Assembly (NCBI RefSeq): GCF_021513275.1
Contig: NZ_CP090978.1
Coordinates: forward strand, 4,216,001-4,280,000
Reading direction: 5' to 3'
DNA length: 64,000 bases
From: Paenibacillus hexagrammi
GTDB taxonomy: Bacteria > Bacillota > Bacilli > Paenibacillales > NBRC-103111
Positions 60,353-64,000 of the stretch are shown in pieces. The position numbers and the translations under genes are program-made. Position 1 is the stretch's first letter. Every line of letters begins with the position of its first letter. Under the pieces are notes generated by a model that was given only the letters and a program-made list of their open reading frames with translations, did no database searches and was not told where the DNA came from.

Positions 60353-63300
60353 TTATTCTTGTGAAAACAGTCTAAAAATCATCACAGCTGCCTGTGCTCT
60401 GGAAGCATTGGCTTTAGGAGCAAAGCTGCCGTCTTCCATGCCGTTAATGATACCTGCTGTTTGAATTTCCTTCACAGCGGCTTGAGCATAAGCTGCAATT
60501 TCAGCTTGATCCGTGAATGCCGCAGACTGGCTTCCTCGAGCTAATGTCAGGTTCAGTTTCTGGCTGATCCGGTAAACCATGACAGCCATATCCTCGCGGG
60601 TGATGTTATCATTCACACCGAACGTACCGTCTTCTTTGCCATTCACGATACCGAGCTTCTGGGCGCTCGCAATCGCGCTTGTGTACCACTCGCCTTGCTG
60701 AACATCTGTAAATGCAGCTGTCGCTGTCGCATCAGCCAAGTCGAAGGTATCGATCAGCATTTTGATGAATTGCGCTCTTGTTACGTTACCTGTCGGCTCA
60801 AACTTGCCGCCGCCGATCCCGTTCACTGTGCCTCTGGCAGCAAGAGCTTCAATCGCATCTTCCGCCCATGCTGCATCCGCTGTGTCATTAAAACTTGCTT
60901 GAACATAAGCCGCTGCATACGTGCTAAAATGCTTCGCTGTAAATTCAACTTTGCCGGATTCTGGATTGTATTTACCGTTCTTCACAATCTCAAGCTGACC
61001 TGCTCCGTCAATGTAGTAAATCACCACGTTATTTGGCTTCTCGCCTGCTTTCAATTCATAAGGAATGCCGACTTGGACGCTCTCGCCGTTAAAGCTGCTG
61101 ATCGTCTTGCCATCCACATTCAAGCTGAAATTGTAAATCGCGTTTCCGTTCAGCTGACCTTGTACAGAGGATGGAAGCGTAGAAGGATCTACCGACTCCA
61201 CTGTAAGTTGCACATTCGTCGCCGATGCGCCTCCGTTCTCGCTGATGACGTTCGGGCTGATTGTTACGGTTGCCAATCCGGCATCGATTTGAATGGATTT
61301 CAAACTGTTGTCAGCTAAAATCTCTTGAGCAGGAAGATCAACTTTTACCTGCTTCGTGCCCGCATCCGGATTCAATACAATTGCAATCTTGTGATCTGTC
61401 GCAGTAGTCAGTGCGGACTTGATATCATCCGCCTTGACGGATATCGCTGCATGACCGTTTGCATCTGTCGTCGTTGGAATACTTACTTTGCCTCCATCCG
61501 TCGTGGTGCTAGGCGCGGAAGAACCGCCTGAGGAACCAGAGCCGGAACCGGAAGATCCGTTAGATTTCTTCGTCACCGTGACCGCAGCCGTAGCTTCTTT
61601 ACCGCCGTCAGCTGTCACTACCGTTAAGGTTGCTGTACCTCTGCCAACTGCCGTTACTGTACCATTAGCGTCAACCGTTGCAACGGCCGGATCGCTAGAT
61701 GTCCAAGTCACTTCGTCATTTGTAACGAATTCCGGTTGGAAATTCGCTTTCAATTGGCCGATTGCTCCCACAGTCAGGGATAGCTGCGCAGGATCAATGG
61801 ATACTCCTGTCACCGCCACATAAGCGCCGCTAGTAGAAACGAACTTGACGAAGCTGTCCAGCATACCGTCTTTCGTCGTAATGGCGCGAATGATTTTTAC
61901 ATCCGCCACGCTGATCGGTGCGCTGTATACAGGGCTGTCGATCGTAGGCAGCGTACCGTCGGTCGTATAATGAATCGCTGCTCCTTCTATATCCGTTGTC
62001 AGCGTTACCGATTGAGCCGTGATGATCGCTTTTGGTGAAGCGGCCTTCACTTGTACAACCTCCGGAGTTCCCGGTTCGATGATCAAATAATCGAAGTTAA
62101 AACCGTCGCCGTTATCCTCGATGCGAAGTGTTTGGACACCTGCGTTGAGCTGTACGACAACCGAGGCTTCCTGATAATTGCCCCAGCCTCCTGTGGATGG
62201 CATCGATGTCTGGCCTTTCAGCGCCCCATTGGATAATACGGCTGCGGACACGCCGCCCTGCGGAGTCGCATATTGAAGGCGAACTTTGTAATACCCATCC
62301 TGCGGAATGTTAACCAAATAATCAAAAGTAGAACCGCCCACCGTGTAACCAAGGTTGTTCCTGCTGCTGTCATACTGAATAACCTGTTGACCTGCCGCAG
62401 CGAAGTTTTCAGCTTCCATTTTCATGGAATTATTGTTATCTGCAATGCTTGGTGTTAGCGGTACAAACGTCATATTGTTCAAGTCGAACTCGCCGCTATT
62501 GCCCTGAATACGAATCATTTGCTCTCCCGCGTTCAATTGAACAGCCATACGCGCTCCAACCCAAGAGGTCGAGCCATACAGATTCGGAATGGCATACGTG
62601 CCAAGCGTAGCCTGATTCGCATCCTGCAGGAGGAACCCGCCGCCGTTCGGAGATGCCACACTTAAAGTAACAGCATACTTACCTGCAGACGGCACATTAA
62701 TCTTGAAGTCTGCCCAATCCCCGGTGCTAAAGCCGGTCAGCTTGGCATTTGCTGTATCCGGACTATTGATCGCAACTCCGGACAGCTGGTAGTAATCGTT
62801 GGCTGTGACCGGTCCAGGCGTAATATTCGTTGCCGCCAGCTTATGCCCGGTTCCCGCCAGCATCACACTTCCGTTCAATGTCGGCCCGTTACCTTCGTCG
62901 GAATACGTAGCAGCCGTCACAGTGAGCGGTGTATTCACGTAATAAGGCTTACTGCTATCCCATTTCAATTGAACGTTCGCCTCAGAATCGCTCACATAGG
63001 TGATATCTCCCAAGGTAATGCCCATTCCAGCCGCTTCAGAGCCTAATGAAATACCACCCAGTTTGGTGCCGTAAGTAAGACCTGTTACTGTAAGAGCAAG
63101 CTCCTTGTTATCCACATTGTATGGCAGGGAATTCGGTGATACTGTCATTACTACAGGCTCCTGCTCCTCTAGCACGATGCGGTTCCACTTGTAGGTGACG
63201 ACCGATTTGGCAGGAATTTGCGCAGCGATTTGCGTGCCGTCGCTTACAAGTTTGAACGTTTGTGTCGTGTCTGTTTGGTTGACGACGATAGAAACAATCG

Positions 63301-64000
63301 TTTGCTTATCCGGGCTCATGAAGGAAACGTTCGTGATGTGATCCTTCGACCCGTAAGTGCTGTCAATGCGGATGTAATCCGGTTTGACAAACTTCGAATA
63401 GTTACCAAGCATGTAATATTCAGGTGTTAACCAGTATTGATCAGGGTTGCTGGAATCCTGAACCAGCATACTCGGATCCGGTGTACCAACCCACTGGTGA
63501 GTGGCAATATCGCTGTCGAGCATCGCAACCCAGGAGTTATAGCTCTTTGCCCAATTGCGGAAATACTGCGCCATGCGGTCAGCACCCGCTGTTCCCCAAA
63601 TCGCACGCTCTGTTAAGTAGATGTTCTCTCCTGGATACAAGTCATGAAGCTGCGACATCATGGAAGGGTCACCGCTATAATCGTGGAAAGCCGTTCCATC
63701 AATTGCATCACGATTCATGGCGTCAGCCAGCATCGGAGCCGGGTAGTTCATTGTGTCGCTGAAATTGTGGTCGAAAATCCACAGCTTCACATCAAGACCT
63801 GCCGCTTGCAGCTTCTGGTGGAGCAGCTTCGCAAGCTCTGCTTCCTGCTGCCAAGGCATTTTCGTACTCGGATATTCGATTTCGAGCATAGGCTCGTTTT
63901 GCAGCGTCATCGCCGAGATATTGATGCCTTGTGCTTTGTAAGCTTGAATATATTTCACATAGTAGTCCGCCAGAACAGGCAGATACTCGTCTTTGACCGA
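60353..64000 (-). CDS. SLH-anchored GH30 glycoside hydrolase, 5' end outside the window
   Basis: 1215 codons are visible; the frame is open through 64000 (SVKDEYLPVLADYYVKYIQ precedes the first visible Met-type codon). GH30 barrel: ISAMTLQNEPMLEIEYPST carries the acid/base Glu and ENIYLTERAIWGTAGADRMAQYF the nucleophile Glu; the beta-sandwich follows (TIVSIVVNQTDTTQTF). Then an IPT/X2-type Ig domain, two CBM6/35-like modules (each ending in NNMTFVPL- or DYLIIEPG-type strands), a CHB_HEX_C module (AIHYTTDGTLPTIDSP), Big_2, a Gly/Ser linker, the pre-SLH module ending HFSTYA, and three SLH repeats to the stop. Likely a surface glucuronoxylanase or beta-1,6-glucanase. Confidence 0.9.
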   Translation of the reverse strand, partial: SVKDEYLPVLADYYVKYIQAYKAQGINISAMTLQNEPMLEIEYPSTKMPWQQEAELAKLLHQKLQAAGLDVKLWIFDHNFSDTMNYPAPMLADAMNRDAIDGTAFHDYSGDPSMMSQLHDLYPGENIYLTERAIWGTAGADRMAQYFRNWAKSYNSWVAMLDSDIATHQWVGTPDPSMLVQDSSNPDQYWLTPEYYMLGNYSKFVKPDYIRIDSTYGSKDHITNVSFMSPDKQTIVSIVVNQTDTTQTFKLVSDGTQIAAQIPAKSVVTYKWNRIVLEEQEPVVMTVSPNSLPYNVDNKELALTVTGLTYGTKLGGISLGSEAAGMGITLGDITYVSDSEANVQLKWDSSKPYYVNTPLTVTAATYSDEGNGPTLNGSVMLAGTGHKLAATNITPGPVTANDYYQLSGVAINSPDTANAKLTGFSTGDWADFKINVPSAGKYAVTLSVASPNGGGFLLQDANQATLGTYAIPNLYGSTSWVGARMAVQLNAGEQMIRIQGNSGEFDLNNMTFVPLTPSIADNNNSMKMEAENFAAAGQQVIQYDSSRNNLGYTVGGSTFDYLVNIPQDGYYKVRLQYATPQGGVSAAVLSNGALKGQTSMPSTGGWGNYQEASVVVQLNAGVQTLRIEDNGDGFNFDYLIIEPGTPEVVQVKAASPKAIITAQSVTLTTDIEGAAIHYTTDGTLPTIDSPVYSAPISVADVKIIRAITTKDGMLDSFVKFVSTSGAYVAVTGVSIDPAQLSLTVGAIGQLKANFQPEFVTNDEVTWTSSDPAVATVDANGTVTAVGRGTATLTVVTADGGKEATAAVTVTKKSNGSSGSGSGSSGGSSAPSTTTDGGKVSIPTTTDANGHAAISVKADDIKSALTTATDHKIAIVLNPDAGTKQVKVDLPAQEILADNSLKSIQIDAGLATVTISPNVISENGGASATNVQLTVESVDPSTLPSSVQGQLNGNAIYNFSLNVDGKTISSFNGESVQVGIPYELKAGEKPNNVVIYYIDGAGQLEIVKNGKYNPESGKVEFTAKHFSTYAAAYVQASFNDTADAAWAEDAIEALAARGTVNGIGGGKFEPTGNVTRAQFIKMLIDTFDLADATATAAFTDVQQGEWYTSAIASAQKLGIVNGKEDGTFGVNDNITREDMAVMVYRISQKLNLTLARGSQSAAFTDQAEIAAYAQAAVKEIQTAGIINGMEDGSFAPKANASRAQAAVMIFRLFSQE

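Overview
The window looks like chromosome of a spore-forming, Gram-positive, polysaccharide-degrading Bacillota, most likely a Paenibacillus or close relative. The grounds are the very large secreted glycoside hydrolases ending in three SLH (S-layer homology) repeats, an intact sporulation sigma factor K gene with its typical pro-sequence, a collagen-like spore-surface type protein, strong AGGAGG-type ribosome sites and mixed ATG/GTG/TTG starts. No rRNA, tRNA or CRISPR array was seen.

Region 1 (1-6.8 kb) is a scarred accessory patch: one intact sigK, an internally deleted sigK relic, and a third sigK allele split into a C-terminal part (664-1108) and an N-terminal part (6021-6220) by about 4.9 kb bounded by 22-bp inverted repeats. 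Inside lie a RelE/ParE-type toxin-antitoxin pair, a zeta-toxin-like pseudogene with its small partner, and an IS110-family element whose left non-coding part folds into two nested stem-loop domains, as expected for a bridge RNA. Region 2 (6.5-10.5 kb) carries a secreted cohesin-plus-dockerin protein and a divergent collagen-like/beta-helix protein behind a sporulation-type promoter.

Region 3 (10.46-27.99 kb) is a single tightly packed 19-gene minus-strand operon and the most interesting part of the window. It combines the 3,4-dihydroxybenzoate activation and transfer genes of petrobactin synthesis (homologues of AsbC, AsbD, AsbE, AsbF, but no AsbA/AsbB), a complete nucleotide-activated heptose pathway (GmhA, HddA, GmhB, HddC), an aminosugar-type oxidoreductase/aminotransferase pair, a second acyl ligase, two more carrier proteins, two butirosin BtrH-like proteins (putative acyl-ACP:amine acyltransferases), two glycosyltransferases, a methyltransferase and an ABC exporter. 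I infer a catechol-acylated aminosugar/heptose natural product; I know of no characterised pathway with this set.

Region 4 (28.3-30 kb) is an ars locus (Cys-rich small protein, ArsR, ArsI C-As lyase) with ArsR boxes. Region 5 (30-48 kb) holds an SLH pullulanase, an MBL-fold hydrolase, a sensor histidine kinase and a 3148-residue SLH multi-glycosidase (one GH5-like and two GH43 modules). Region 6 (48.4-64 kb) has a FAD oxidoreductase behind a Fur-like box and a divergent guanine-type riboswitch, a LytTR protein, a MarR-MFS pair, HIT, DUF3888-like and VOC proteins, a GH9 enzyme, a MATE pump, an ABC exporter, and the 3' part of a GH30-SLH enzyme that runs off the right edge.

A recurrent feature is single-base indels that break otherwise well-conserved genes (IS110 transposase, GT4, GmhB start, AsbE, pullulanase tail, a small protein at 51 kb, a membrane protein at 53 kb, MATE). 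Their spread over unrelated loci, mostly in homopolymers, points at least partly to sequencing or assembly error rather than gene decay.
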